From positions 372,001 through 436,000 of the forward strand of contig JAGKQI010000009.1 of assembly GCA_018806915.1 (NCBI GenBank): a DNA stretch of 64,000 nt, given 5' to 3'. This stretch comes from Phytophthora colocasiae (taxonomy: Eukaryota > Oomycota > Peronosporomycetes > Peronosporales > Peronosporaceae). The translations under genes were made by a program, and so were the position numbers. The notes beneath the pieces were generated by a model that was not told the DNA's origin, searched no databases, and saw only the letters and a list, made by a program, of their open reading frames with translations. Below are positions 10,501 to 20,855 of the stretch, in pieces (position 1 is the stretch's first letter; the number at the start of each line of letters is the position of its first letter).

Positions 10501-13136
10501 TTGGCTAATGTTGCCAAGACGGCGATGACTCCCATACGAACCAGTGCCATACAGCAGCTTGGATGGCAGGAAACACTTGCTAAAACGTGACAACACGAAG
10601 CTTTACTTTCCCGGTCGCGAGACTCCACACAAGTGGTTAAAACCATCTCAATAGCACCCACTTCCACCATAATAAGGGAGCATTGTTCATCTCGACAGAG
10701 AAGACTCAAGCACGAGCAGCAGAAGCGCTCAATAGCCACGTTCGAGTGTTCCAGTACGAGAATTCGAGTTACACAGTGAACCACAGACGCATTGCAGACG
10801 TGACCAGCAGTATGTGGATCAGCAGCTAAACAGGCGAAAGCTGCAGTGCATCGGGCTCGGATTTCACTTAAAACCGCGGATTCCTGCACTTCTGCATCGA
10901 TACTGGACAGGAACAAGAGTGCTGGGATGACTCCTGCCTCCGTTACGGCCGTTCGAGTTGCTACTTTATCACACAAGCCATGCAGAGCTTTAGAGAAGAG
11001 ACTGCGAGTCTCATAGGACTGATTCGAGGCCATACTGAGCTGAATTAGAGCTGTAATTGCTCCTGCAGTCACAATATCCGCTGCTGCTTTCTGTACACTC
11101 AGTAAATTACACAATGCCAAGGTGCACATTTGTTTCGCATCATCTCCACGAGATCTTCGTGATACGGAAGATAAAATATTCACTGCATCTCTTTCTGCTA
11201 ATTTGGATCGGGAATCTTCACAACACGAGACGTTGTAGAGGGTTCGAGCGCAGACTTGGAGAAGTTCCTCTTCCTTTCTATCGTTAGATAGTAAGTCCTC
11301 ATCGAATCTGGATTCTGGTTCACGTATATCTCGACATAATTCGTTTACCAGTTGCAACAATCCTTCCAATACCATTCGAATAGCGTTCCCAGGGTCTTTA
11401 CTCAGATTCCACAGCGTAATTCCAATCAAACACTTGGTTGTAATGTCACTAGAAGCCCCTGAGAGTGCCACTAACGTCCCCACACAACCTTTTGCCACCA
11501 TTTCGTTCCTGCAGCTCGGAAGTCGGGATAAATTCAACAAAATATGTGCCAGAAGCTCCTGTATCAACGGAATGTTGGGATGCAATAGTGACGAGATTGC
11601 ACTCACAATACCTTCTTCCATTAACCGCAGGCGAATTCGTTTGAGGTTCGAAAGGTTACACAGAGCTTTAGCAGTGATATCGTCGTATTCTCCCTCCATT
11701 CTTCCAGCAAATCCACTATTACCACTCCCCGTTCGAGGCGAAGTAAGAGCGATGAAGATTTTCAATACACTCTCAATCTTGTGGTAAGATTGAGAGACGC
11801 ACGTGAGATTGAACAGCGCACAGCGACAGATGTGCGAGACCTTCTCGTTCTCGTTGATCAATGTTGACAGGGCACTGACAGCTCCATCTTCGACCAAAAG
11901 CCCTTCCTCCCCTTGTAAAGAGCACAAGTTACACAAGGTAATGGCACAGGCAGTTCGGATACTCTCGTCCTCCATATCGTTCACAATCTCCGCCACAGTC
12001 TTCACTGCACCTTGTTGAACGATCACACGGCGCAATTCACAGAGATGTGAGAGGTTCATGAACGCAGTGACGCAATTCAAGCGAGTAATTTTGTCTCCAT
12101 CTTTACACAGGCGAATTAACGCCTCCACCACGTTCTCCTCTACCATTAAACGTGCGTTTTCCGGGTTAAAACTCCAGTTGCTTAGCGTTAAGGAGCAACG
12201 TTGTTGCTGTTTACGTTGGACACTTGTTAAAGTTGATCCAAATCCTTCGTCTTCATTGAGAATTGCATCAAGGACGGATCCTGATCGACGAGAAACGCGT
12301 TTAGTCCCTGTATTGACCCCTACGACGGCAAAAGCGTCGGAAACTCCGTCTTTCAAGACGCTTCGCCCTTCAGATCGAGCAAGTTCTGTCCACGGAACGT
12401 TGGGGAAGTTGAAGTCGAATTTCTTCCCGATCGCCTGATAGCTGCGTTTCATTCGAGACATATAGAGCATCCCATCAATATAATCTCCACGAGTACCAAA
12501 CATGTCCCCAGCGTAAGGCTTTAGAGCTTGAGATGTATACTCAGTGCCTGCACGTTTGCGGCCGTTCTTTCGCATGAGTATTGACGTGTTTTTCGTCACT
12601 CCCGGGAACGCCACAGCCGCTTGTGCAGTAGATTGTGAAGATTGTATTGAGGGGGAAGATTGAGAGATTGAGTTGACACGACTTGGCTGATTTCGGGGCT
12701 GTGGAGCTCGAGACGAGGATGAAATGCCGGTATTGCTGCTAATTGGCGCTGGAGGAACTAGTACATGAACTTGTTGTGGCGCTGGGGGAGGGATAAAGCG
12801 TCGAACTGCTCGATCCGCGTACTCTGTGGCGAATTCATTGCTGAAAAAGGGAGGGGCAATCTCTGTGGACGGAGCAATACTGGTCTTTACTAGCTGCTGG
12901 AATACTCGATTCCGATCTCGTAAGTAGTTACCTGTGGTGGTGTTTGATACTGCGGATCTCTTCTTCGGCTTGACATTTGAATTGGATGAAGTTGAACCTT
13001 TCGTCCGGTTCGTATTGTCGTCTTTAACTCCTGAAAAACTGGCTCTGGTGTCTCCAGTGGGGGAAAGAACGTTAACGACACGTAATTCCGTGGCTAAGCG
13101 AGCCTTCTCGCGGGTCCAGAGAGCAGTGAGGTCCAT
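7581..13136 (-). CDS. Giant armadillo-repeat protein
   Basis: 1851 residues from the ATG at 13136 (MDLTALWTREKARL). Residues 1 to about 300 are Ser/Pro-rich and probably disordered. From about 310 to about 1560 the protein is a long run of 40-42-residue armadillo repeats, each showing a core like CA-AL-NLS (for example TACAITLCNLC, QRCCAITLGNLS, EHCTLALSNLS). A His-rich insert (HSHSHTHNH) lies near residue 1105. The C-terminal 290 residues are acidic then basic and probably disordered (EEQEEEEDDDS; KQKKRAAMNRKK). It is intronless. Armadillo arrays make extended superhelices for protein binding; the partner cannot be read from the sequence. Repeats with the ALCNLS signature recall axonemal and outer-dynein-arm-docking ARM proteins, but I do not claim orthology. 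Divergently transcribed from the PLP enzyme at 13422. Confidence 0.85.
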   Translation of the reverse strand: MDLTALWTREKARLATELRVVNVLSPTGDTRASFSGVKDDNTNRTKGSTSSNSNVKPKKRSAVSNTTTGNYLRDRNRVFQQLVKTSIAPSTEIAPPFFSNEFATEYADRAVRRFIPPPAPQQVHVLVPPAPISSNTGISSSSRAPQPRNQPSRVNSISQSSPSIQSSQSTAQAAVAFPGVTKNTSILMRKNGRKRAGTEYTSQALKPYAGDMFGTRGDYIDGMLYMSRMKRSYQAIGKKFDFNFPNVPWTELARSEGRSVLKDGVSDAFAVVGVNTGTKRVSRRSGSVLDAILNEDEGFGSTLTSVQRKQQQRCSLTLSNWSFNPENARLMVEENVVEALIRLCKDGDKITRLNCVTAFMNLSHLCELRRVIVQQGAVKTVAEIVNDMEDESIRTACAITLCNLCSLQGEEGLLVEDGAVSALSTLINENEKVSHICRCALFNLTCVSQSYHKIESVLKIFIALTSPRTGSGNSGFAGRMEGEYDDITAKALCNLSNLKRIRLRLMEEGIVSAISSLLHPNIPLIQELLAHILLNLSRLPSCRNEMVAKGCVGTLVALSGASSDITTKCLIGITLWNLSKDPGNAIRMVLEGLLQLVNELCRDIREPESRFDEDLLSNDRKEEELLQVCARTLYNVSCCEDSRSKLAERDAVNILSSVSRRSRGDDAKQMCTLALCNLLSVQKAAADIVTAGAITALIQLSMASNQSYETRSLFSKALHGLCDKVATRTAVTEAGVIPALLFLSSIDAEVQESAVLSEIRARCTAAFACLAADPHTAGHVCNASVVHCVTRILVLEHSNVAIERFCCSCLSLLCRDEQCSLIMVEVGAIEMVLTTCVESRDRESKASCCHVLASVSCHPSCCMALVRMGVIAVLATLAKVKDDSTIQRCCAITLGNLSVEPDIRETLASAGIVAIVSVLSNSYSEDSQRDCAKVLCNLSCIRGNEASLVGEGAVGVLMMISMVRAVGISTKETCIRALLNLLNAETMKQMVKEGLVKILSSYSALSSKQVATLVTIIFGKLLNHPVGRNAMCAEKSSLQSLFQLMTYGPVELSEAEERRLASLHENMLSELVFYENSRVLSVQTGILDALHRISMYEDQYSEVHSHSHTHNHCQSHCAEKNLALAYFTLAKSEDSRMAVATSSNLRTVLKFLNLHAAKDDCDASECAVYAAATLCWLGWHEDTRKFLQVTEIPQALTQMLQIHANGGDCSVDGKLELLSYSSQAIKTCVLTLCCLTHSQELLEVMLKENVVSYLNGIMTSDGDAVEPHLSADKEFVALVCILLRQLSHVEGFTTAIATQPGPILELFCKLVHYVAEHDANSSLDCADTLCSFVFASPADKGQLTPKPSPFLVESKVLNAIGALLSETQLPETRWRCSASLWALSSVPEYRRELVELGVTPMLVNESYRAVKIPSLNTLQCCAGALCNLTIVPEEKNSTKMVEEGAMPALIQLAKLENETIREHCTLALSNLSGPSPKVESGAVSALLNLSLDFPNGLTSGLASRRSSKQEPAVLSRPPLVCGERHKQFAVLPNYSIELKQESVDEEKFEAELTASSPPAPHLPSIAADLVGASTGTSKTQVVPSEEIREFMETRFFDKLDPEESLALMTEPEEQEEEEDDDSWVEMRSKEEGNQEKDAKSVLKVKTSPNQSETMQSGRKLVGTTPGYTLSPLTRVVTRRTHAVHAARKFKDVATRKVKKGGDIEKLVLLGSQSSPCLTCESDRQETIKCSVPHPSERKSSQPVPVSKPPSQLTSLSVSTPTSLLQSGNENSIDSQAALLAAVSAAGLYGARLDDSKGYKASLNAKQKKRAAMNRKKEQKATISEHQAQPKLPSATTIEEFQSQAKLLGLWS

Positions 13137-13421
13137 GGAAGGCACCGCCGACGCTTTACTCTTATGTGTTTTCCACGATTCGAGGTGAATACTGGAGCAA
13201 TAATAGACTGCAAAATAACGGTTGCATCAGTGATTCCCCACGCGGGTTTAAAGGCACTCCATTCGTCCCATGGAGGGATTTACAACCGTAGGGTTGGACC
13301 TCATCACTAGCCTTCCCACTTTGCAATACCTACTACTAGTATTTAATTCGTACCAGTATATCGGTACGGTTGTCAAAAACAGACACTATCGCTTTGGTGT
13401 TCAAGAGCTCAAGTGGTGGAG
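13137..13421. promoter_or_regulatory. Divergent intergenic promoter region
   Basis: 285 nt between the ATGs of the armadillo and PLP-enzyme genes, which point away from each other and must share this space for both promoters. It contains an imperfect inverted repeat (GTACC...GGTAC, 13350-13366). No clear initiator match was found on either strand. Confidence 0.45.
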
Positions 13422-14984
13422 ATGTCGTCATTAACTCCGCAGCCGCTGGGCATTTCTCTGCCCCCACAGGACTCGAACGCCATCTCCGTGTCGATGCCTG
13501 ACTGGGACCACGTCGTTGGGTACGAGGAAGGGCGTGCGGAGGTGCTGGAGGCTATGGCATGTGGTTATCCACGCTTCTTCCGCCACCCATTAGTGGTAGC
13601 GCTACAGACTGCTGTCCAGAATCAGATTTCCTCTGATGACGATATTAACCAATGGGAAGTTATGACAGTACCAACTTCTGACGCAGCAGAGCGACTTCGA
13701 CGTTTCCTTTTGGACAGCAATTCTGATTCTGTCAAAAATGAAGAGGTATCCGTTCATTTTGTCAAAAATGCAGTGCACGCCGTCCGCTTTCCCCGGCGAA
13801 TCGGAGACACAGCCAAGCAGTTCTGGCAACATTCGGGGGAGATTGTGTCGTCTCGTCATGCGGAAAAGCTGCTGCAAGTGCTCAAGAACGAGGGAGATAA
13901 AGTTCCAGAGGTCGGACACACAGAGACTCATTCGGCGCTGAAAAAGCGAGTGGCAGAGCTGTATCTGCCCTCTAAAGATGCTTCAAAAGTGGGTCTATAC
14001 CCTACAGGGATGGGTGCAATCTTCTCCACTGTTCGACTGCTGCAGAAGCTCCGGGGCAAAGACTACAAGAGCATTCTGGTTGGTTTCCCGTACGTCGACA
14101 CTTTGAAGATTCTATCGAGGAAAGAATGGTGCTCTCAAGGCGTCCACTTCTTCCCTGCATGTGGAGAGAAGGAGATGAAGGAGGTGGAGGAGATTTGTGC
14201 CAAGGAGAAGGTCCTCGGCATCTGGACGGAATTCCCCAGCAACCCGTTGCTGTCGATGGCGGATCTCAAGAGACTGGCTAAATGTGCCCATGACAATGGC
14301 ACAGTGCTGGTTGTGGACGACACAGTGGGCTCCTACAATGTAAACACGATGAAGCACGGCTGCGCTGACCTGGTGGCTACCAGTTTGTCCAAGATCTTCG
14401 GTGGAACTGGCAACGTAATGGGTGGAAGTGTGGTGCTGAACCCCGAGAGTCCGAGGATTAAGGAGCTTGAAGCTCTGTACGACCCTGAAGCAGACTCGTG
14501 CATTGTCGAAGATGATGCGAAGGAGCTGCTGGAACAGTCAAAGGATCTGGCCGAACGTCTCGCAAAGACCAACGCGACGACAGCTGAGATTGTCCAGAGA
14601 CTGCAGAAGCACCCGCTGGTCAAGGACGTGTTCTACCCCACCCTTGGAGATGCTAAAAGGCTGTATGATCCGTTCCTGAACCCTTCAGATGACGGGAACA
14701 AGCCTCGGTACGGCCCATTGTTCTCGATTCTGCTGCATGGTGGACTGGAACCTGCCGAGGCTTTCTACAACGCGATAACTATCGCTAAAGGTCCAAGTCT
14801 TGGTACCAACTTCACGCTTTCCTGTCCGTACACGCTGCTCGCTCATTACGGGGAGCTGGATTTCGTCGAGTCTTGTGGTGTTGACCGCAATCTCATTCGC
14901 ATTTCTATCGGCCAGGAGAATGTCGAAGTCCTCTGGGCGGATCTAGAACAGGCGTTTGCCGCTGCCAGTGCCTTCATCAAGTAA
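13422..14984 (+). CDS. Cystathionine gamma-synthase-like PLP enzyme
   Basis: 520 residues. The C-terminal 400 residues have the fold signature of the Cys/Met-metabolism PLP family: GLYPTGMGAIF (cofactor phosphate loop), LVVDDTVGSYN (Asp to the pyridine nitrogen) and ATSLSKIFGGTGNVMGGSV, where the Lys (about residue 323) would form the Schiff base. The extra N-terminal domain of about 120 residues and the overall length match the fungal STR2/MET7 type of cystathionine gamma-synthase rather than the shorter bacterial MetB. The reaction would join an activated homoserine with cysteine in transsulfuration. The exact substrate is inferred. The ATG at 13422 (MSSLTPQPLG) was taken; the frame also has a GTG at 13413. 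Confidence 0.8.
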   Translation: MSSLTPQPLGISLPPQDSNAISVSMPDWDHVVGYEEGRAEVLEAMACGYPRFFRHPLVVALQTAVQNQISSDDDINQWEVMTVPTSDAAERLRRFLLDSNSDSVKNEEVSVHFVKNAVHAVRFPRRIGDTAKQFWQHSGEIVSSRHAEKLLQVLKNEGDKVPEVGHTETHSALKKRVAELYLPSKDASKVGLYPTGMGAIFSTVRLLQKLRGKDYKSILVGFPYVDTLKILSRKEWCSQGVHFFPACGEKEMKEVEEICAKEKVLGIWTEFPSNPLLSMADLKRLAKCAHDNGTVLVVDDTVGSYNVNTMKHGCADLVATSLSKIFGGTGNVMGGSVVLNPESPRIKELEALYDPEADSCIVEDDAKELLEQSKDLAERLAKTNATTAEIVQRLQKHPLVKDVFYPTLGDAKRLYDPFLNPSDDGNKPRYGPLFSILLHGGLEPAEAFYNAITIAKGPSLGTNFTLSCPYTLLAHYGELDFVESCGVDRNLIRISIGQENVEVLWADLEQAFAAASAFIK

Positions 14985-15257
14985 GGAGACTGCGAAATGG
15001 TCATGAAGCGACAGAATCAGCGCGGAGCGAACTACTACCGCCGGTTTATCTACTGTTTTGCAGCAGGATGAGCTACCGGTAGATTGGGAGCCGCTTCCCG
15101 CAAGGTGACAGGCACATATTTTTAGTGGTATGGACGCTATTTTGATGTGCTTGTGAGCTAAGTGACTAATTGCAATTCGTTCTAGACTACTGGAGGTGCT
15201 TTGGAGTTCACTTTTCTCTGTTGCGGTAGTTGTTTCTGTTTAGTATCCAGACACCAG
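14985..15257. other. Intergenic, leader of the FAM161-like gene
   Basis: No gene seen. It holds the 3' end of the PLP-enzyme transcript and probably the promoter and 5' leader of the next gene; the reading frame of the next gene's first exon is open from about 15201 without an ATG until 15258. Confidence 0.4.
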
Positions 15258-17795
15258 ATGAGTCCTGCAACGTTGACGGCGTCGTGGTCTTCAAAGCAGT
15301 CGCGAATCATAACCCCCAGGTCGAAGCGCTCATCATGGAATGAGGAAGAACTGGACAATTCATTCAACAGCAGTCGCTACAGGGTTCTAGATGCATCACA
15401 AAAACAACGAGAGGTATGTACTCTACATGGTTACCCAAGAGTCTTGACTGTTTTTCACCCGAAATGTCTAATTGTATGTTATTCCTACTGTACGTGTAGA
15501 TGGAAGACGTAAAGCGCATTGTTAGCGACTTGGAGGCTCAACGACGTTGGCGATCAACGAGTAGTCGAAGCAATCGATCCTCAAGAAGACAAGAAGCTGA
15601 GGTTGTCCCAATCCGAAGCAGATCCCCACACACGAGGGGAAGTTCATCACGATTCCAGGGTTCTCGCTATAAAAGCAGTCGGCTCTCGTTTGAAAGTGAG
15701 TCTGGTGGTGGCGATGAGAGCTTACCTGTTGGTGGAATGAACTCAACTAGCGGTGGAACCTCCCGGTCCTTCCAGGATCAGGTGCTGGAAGAGCTTCGGA
15801 AGCTCAAAGAGGCCCAGCAGAATGAGTTCCAGGCTCTGGAGAGACTTCAACACGAGAAAGAGGAGGCAGAACGCAAAGCACAGCGTCTGGAACAGAAACT
15901 CCGGGAACAACAGCGTCAGTTCTCCAGAAGCGAACACAAACCAAACCACAAGTCTGATAAAGGATCATGGAAATCCAAGTCTCAGCCAGACATTATTCAC
16001 CATGAAGGCTTGAATCACGAGAGCGGCAGAAACAAAAGTGGTGCTAACGATTCAAGTGAGGAGGACAACCCTGAGCTGAGCGATTGGGCTGATGTGACCA
16101 AATCACCGCCACCTTATTCCTACTTTACAACTGCGTCGCCTGCTGTAAGCGCTTACTGGCTTTCACTACTAATGCTGTAGTTCACTAACTGTTGGCTTTT
16201 GTGCAGACTTCCCCGTTCAAGCGGAGTTCAGGATGGCCAGCCTGGGGTGGAGACGAATCCTTACCACCAGGCCCCAGTTCGGAGTCAGGTAAAGCATTCC
16301 TATTTTCCTCCTTAGCATCAAGATATTGACTCCAATTTTTACACTAGAATACAGCTCTCCAGAGCCAACACAGACGCTTCATCGACGCTCTCGAAGCAAG
16401 ACCGAACTCCTATCTTCTACTTCGCGCTCAAGTAGTGCGACGTCGTTGCACATTCAACGTCTAAGTCAAAGTAGATCGCGCAGTCCTTCAGCTTCGAGGT
16501 TGAACCACAGTCGGGATCAAGAACTACAACGATCAGGTGCTTTCTTCGAAGACAAAGCGAAGGCTGAAGCTGAAGCTGAATTACTCGAAAAGGAGGCAGC
16601 TGATCGACTTGAACGAGCTCGCAAAGCTGCTCCTCCTCATAAACTTCTGGAACGCGAGGCTCAAGCTCAACAGCGGAAGTCTCAGCAGTTGAAGGAGCTG
16701 GAACAGGAGCAGGAGGTGTGGGAACGGGAGAAACGAGCGAAAGCGCGTGACGTACCGGTGTCCACCTACTTATCAGCAGCTGATGCTGAAGAAGCAGAGC
16801 AGAAGCGCAAGGAACGGATCCGTCAACGAGCTGACAAGCTCATGCAGTCGGCCGAGTTACCTCCAAGGATGGCGGTGGCTGAAGCCACTTCTGGTGATGA
16901 AGCTCTGATGACTGTGAAGATGAAGAAGAAACTGAGAGCAGCAGCAGAGGAGGAAGCTCGATGGGCAAAGCCCAAGCCTAAGCCTGTTCCAAACTTCGAT
17001 CAGCTGCACTCCAAGCTGGAAGCAGCTTTGAAGACTCGGAAGGAGCTCGCAAGACGCAACCAAGATGAAGAAGAGGTGGCCAACGACACCGAAGCTTCGT
17101 CAAAGACGAAGAGCACAGAGTTTTTCACATCTCGTGCTGCCAAATTGGCGGAACTAAAAGAGAAGAAGGAGGCGCGTAAGCAGCGCCTAAAGGCAAAAGA
17201 AGAAGCCATTCGACAGCACAGACAACAAGCTCAAGACAAGCTGTTAGCAAGGGCTCGCGCCTCCATAGCAAAGGAAGTATCAAGCGAACGAAGATCTACC
17301 AAAGCCGAAACACTCCGCGTCCAGAAGTTAAAGAACGAGACTGTCAAGCAGCAGAAGGAGCGTCTACGAGAAGAGAGGGAAGCAGAAGCACGTGAACGCC
17401 GACAAGAAGAAGCTGCTCGTCGTGTTCGTGCTCAAGTGAAGCGCTCCGAGAGCTTTCGACGTGACAATTTCGCTGGGAACTTCGTAGACTTGAAGGACTT
17501 GGATGCTGTGGCAAAGGAAAAGGCTCGGGAGCAGCGTCAACAGTTCAAAGAGGCTATGGCCCGCAACAAGGAGAAGCTTCTGGCTGCTACAGCTGCTCGT
17601 CCAAGCCTCATGGAGCGCTTCACCACTGGAGTCAAACGTGACGCTCACCGTCGAGCTGCTCTCGAAGCTGTGGTGAAGACTGTGTTCCAGAAAGACTTGG
17701 CCACTCTCAAAGACGTTCTAACAGACGACGAACAGGAACTGGCACGGGAAATGGTCGCAGCAGATGACGATGAGGATGAAACCAGCGAACAGTAA
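15258..17795 (+). CDS. FAM161-like centriole/cilium protein (four exons)
   Basis: Exons 15258-15413, 15500-16144, 16207-16288 and 16348-17795; introns of 86, 62 and 59 nt, all GT-AG, with frames that join exactly (776 residues). The N-terminal half is Arg/Ser-rich with a coiled coil (LEELRKLKEAQQNEFQALE). The C-terminal 480 residues are charged coiled coil and match the FAM161 (UPF0564) pattern: KARDVPVSTYLSAADAEEAE followed by RIRQRADKLMQSAELPPRM, then KPVPNFDQLHSKLEAALKTR and the basic ARKQRLKAKEEAIR segment. FAM161 proteins bind microtubules and the inner centriole scaffold; an oomycete with flagellate zoospores would need such a protein. The family call is from memory of the motif, not from a search. 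The start could lie further upstream if another exon exists. Confidence 0.7.
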
Positions 17796-17861
17796 AAAAT
17801 CAAAACGTGTTCTGTGCATCATCTCGTCTAAAACTCCCAACGGAATCCACTCACCTCCTTC

Positions 17862-18752
17862 TCAATCAATGAAACTTTTGAGGAAATCGTACGTCGCGAA
17901 CTGTACCCCCATGTTTGGCATCGCCCTCACCAGAGTCGGTGTAAGTCCCCTGTAATACACCGTCCAGCCCTCGTTCCTGGCCAATTTCACGTAGCAGTCC
18001 CACGCGTTCTTGTACTGCCTGGTAGCTCCGCCTGCTCCCTGCATCTGCAACCGCCGCCTCACCGTATCGTTCGGGTACGTGAAGATGGTGGCCAGCACTC
18101 CAGCACCTCCTCCACACAGAATTTTACCTACAAAGTCCGCCTTGGGGTCGATATCTTCAGGTAATAACCCTGTAAGGATGTCATAGCTGCCGAACTTGAT
18201 CCCTTCATAAGGAAGAGCACCGAAAAGCGTCGGACCAATTCCACGAAAAAGAGCTCGAGGACCTTCTTCCCTTAAAGTCCGCATGAAAGTGTGTGCAATG
18301 CCACTGTAGATCAAATTCTCGCCAATTTGACCAGACACGCGAGTGCGGATGAGGTCCAACGGATATGTAATGATGGAGGCCGTGAACCCCGAGAGCGACC
18401 CCGACACAAATGGTCCCCAAACGGGCATTTTGTGCTGCCCGGAAGGGTCCATCGACCGGAAAAGGTCCTTGTAAAAGTCGGAAAAGGCGAACAACACAGC
18501 TTTATGGGGCACCACACGCACGCAGGCCGCCATGTTTCCCCTCCAGAAGCCCAAAACTCCTTCGCTAACGAAAATGGAGCGAGTGGTTTGCAGCATTCCG
18601 ACACTTTCGCCTGTTTGACACACGATCTTGACGCGCTCAAACGGAGCCACCACCGTCTTCGCCACGATCCCAGCGCCACCCCCTGCTGCCATTTGCTTGA
18701 GTTGTTTGGCGTTCCATTGGGGGGCGAGTGTGGGGGAAGCACTGGCCGCCAT
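17862..18752 (-). CDS. Mitochondrial carrier family protein (SLC25)
   Basis: 296 residues, the standard length, with three repeats of about 100 residues. Each repeat carries the signature P-x-[DE]-x-x-[KR]: PFERVK, PLDLIR and, in variant form with Asn-Asp, PNDTVR. Paired transmembrane helices and GxxPxLxR-like turns (FRGIGPTLFGALPYEGIKF; YRGLTPTLVRAMPNMGVQF) complete the pattern. The sequence recalls the adenine nucleotide/CoA branch (SLC25A42/A16/A24-like), but the substrate cannot be fixed from sight. It acts in the inner mitochondrial membrane. The ATG at 18752 starts MAASASPTLAPQW, preceded by a purine-poor leader. Convergent with the FAM161-like gene, 66 nt between stop codons. Confidence 0.9.
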   Translation of the reverse strand: MAASASPTLAPQWNAKQLKQMAAGGGAGIVAKTVVAPFERVKIVCQTGESVGMLQTTRSIFVSEGVLGFWRGNMAACVRVVPHKAVLFAFSDFYKDLFRSMDPSGQHKMPVWGPFVSGSLSGFTASIITYPLDLIRTRVSGQIGENLIYSGIAHTFMRTLREEGPRALFRGIGPTLFGALPYEGIKFGSYDILTGLLPEDIDPKADFVGKILCGGGAGVLATIFTYPNDTVRRRLQMQGAGGATRQYKNAWDCYVKLARNEGWTVYYRGLTPTLVRAMPNMGVQFATYDFLKSFID

Positions 18753-19812
18753 GGGTGGGTGAGACGGAGGAACAACACAATACGAACGGCGGTTATAGAG
18801 TTTTGACCACTAAAATTGCTGTAAGGTAAATCATCAATTTAGGGCCATCAACCATTTTAGGGCCGTATTTTAACTGCTAATCACGTGAAGTTTTTCACAG
18901 AGCAAGTACTTTATTGGCTAAAACACACTAAATACGAATACCTTCAAAAATTAAATTTGTAAATTTGGCGCGAGGTGTCATGGCTCCAGGCGATGACAGA
19001 TCAGCCGCCTTCCTGGTTGGCGGCGAGCTTATTGAGGGCCCATTATGGGAGCAGGGTTGTCGCGGGTTCAAGTCCCGTTAATTCTCCGCACTGATTTGGT
19101 AAGTAAAGCATCTATTCAACCTCACTGTGCAAGACACTCGACTAACATTTTGTTGTTTAGAATACAGCTGAACAAGTGATATGCGCTACATGTACTCTTC
19201 TACACCTTTACCTGCAGTTGTAGTAACAGCTTTCTTAGACGACTTGGTTTTTGATGCCAGCCTCAGCAAGTTCCTGGAGCACTTCATGGGTAAACAGCCT
19301 CCCCCCAACTGCGACTCGTTTACGCTTTGTCGGCTTCTACTTGACTTTTACTGTTTGTCCTCCGTAAGTTAATTTCCGTCGAAACTTGATCACAAGTGGA
19401 AATATAAAAGGTGAGGGTGGAATAACCCAAACCTCAAATGGTCACAAAAATGACACTCACTCAGCGCTTTCAATACTGAAAGCAAGACTAAATTCGGCCG
19501 TAAACTGATTAAGTCGATTTTTTTCTTCTCCACGGGCATGAGCTTAATTTCATTGGTCTGCTACTACAAAAAATCGAGAAAAAATCTCTGGTTTGCGAAG
19601 TTTCAGAAACTGTCTCACTTTTTATCAACGCATAAGTAGATGCCGAGTAATTCGAGCATCTTTTATCTCGGCCCATATTTGATTTTTTACCTTACCTAGT
19701 CTTTATACCGAGCTCCATAGGGTGCTATTGAAAGTGGATTTGGCGGATAGTACAGGTAGAACGTGGTGATCGTCATGGCGGCTAGCACACTTTTCATTTT
19801 CTCAAGGACAAG
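18753..19812. other. Intergenic region without a convincing gene
   Basis: About 1.06 kb. Only short frames without recognisable domains are present. A tRNA-like T-arm lies at 19062-19078. The AT-rich block 19440-19700 shows no clear repeat to the eye. Confidence 0.5.
19062..19078 (+). ncRNA. tRNA-like T-arm / pol III B-box fragment
   Basis: GCGGGTTCAAGTCCCGT forms a T stem-loop and contains a perfect B-box (GGTTCAAGTCC, 19065-19075). No matching 5' acceptor strand about 72 nt upstream was found, so it is more likely a decayed tRNA-derived SINE or tRNA relic than a functional tRNA. Confidence 0.3.
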
Positions 19813-20400
19813 ATGGAAGCTTGGCAACGACGCGCGGAATTGATCGGATTTGCCTCAACACCTATGGTTGGAAACAACTTGCGCATATTCGAACAATGCT
19901 TCAGTCACGTGTACTTTTTTCGAGGAGTTCCATTCACTACTGCACCTCGCGGACACAGTGAACTTACATTTCCATAATGAATGGGTTTACCTCGAGAACA
20001 ACGCCTTGACTCGTCACTCCAGAAGGGTTGCTCGAAAAGAACTCGAGCCGGCCAAGACTTATCTGAGGCTGGAATATGCACGCCACAAAGGTCCTAAGGT
20101 GGAAGGTGTGCTCTACGAGCTTCCGAAGAAGGACGAAAACGTTGCCGGCTTGTACGTCCTTCACTGTGGACCAGCTCGCGCTTTCAACAACGGCGTATAC
20201 GACGGCCCCTTTTTCCTGATGAAGATTGGTCGTGCCGAGAACATTACCGACAGATACGCCACTGATAACTTGGCTTCGGGAATGCTTCGATCCAAGGGCG
20301 GGGCGGTGACGTTTCTGTCTGGAGATGCTAGTTGGCGATCTAGTTGAAGCAGAATTGCTGTTAAAGGCGAAGCTGACGGAGCTTGGACTCTCGAAACCAG
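19813..20400 (+). pseudogene. Decayed member of an unrecognised family, copy A
   Basis: From the ATG at 19813 the frame reads MEAWQRRAELIGF and fails at a stop near 19990; the homologous reading resumes in a second frame (LENNALTRHSR, AKTYLRLEYA, GVLYELPKK, LHCGPARAFNNGVYDGPFF) up to 20347, and then a third frame gives LVEAELLLKAKLTELGL. The segment LMKIGRAENITDRYATDN resembles the first strand-helix unit of GIY-YIG/T5orf172-like domains; this is only a suggestion. The same blocks occur in copy B downstream, which shows where the frames should join. Two frame breaks make this a pseudogene unless introns were missed. Confidence 0.5.
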
Positions 20401-20855
20401 TGGTGAACGAGAATCAAGGCCGGACCACAGAATGTCATTAGTGCACGACGTTATCTGCGCCATTCGATACGCGTTCCCCGATTCAGTCAGTGTTCCAGTC
20501 CGTGTACCACCGCTGAAAGCACTCACCATCGTCGTCCTCAGCGGTCCGAACGATTCAGAGCTGCTACTTCCGCAGGCATCGAATGCCGCATTCCGAGTTG
20601 AGTTTAAGCCACTTGGTGGTGTCCACAATGCGGGGGCTGCTGCGAACGTAGTCCACGTATTGAAGCGCCGTCTTCGCGATGATACTGGTCCTCAGCGTAC
20701 AGCTGCAACCAGCCAAGTCTAGTCAGAGCACCTAGCTCCGTGGCTCAGCAGCGTTGCCATCGAACGCTGTCAGCATTCGCAGTCACAGGGAGAACGCTAG
20801 GGTGAGGTGGGCTAGCAGTTCATTCTCGTTCTTTCCGTCTACTCCGCAAGCCGCA

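Noticed and set aside
7581..13145. GTG start at 13145 for the armadillo protein
   Set aside because: The ATG three codons later is the expected eukaryotic start.
19007..19087. Complete functional tRNA gene
   Set aside because: T-arm and B-box are present but no matching acceptor 5' strand or clear D-arm; kept only as a fragment.
19181..19372. 63-codon ORF after the tRNA-like fragment
   Set aside because: No recognisable features; short and isolated.
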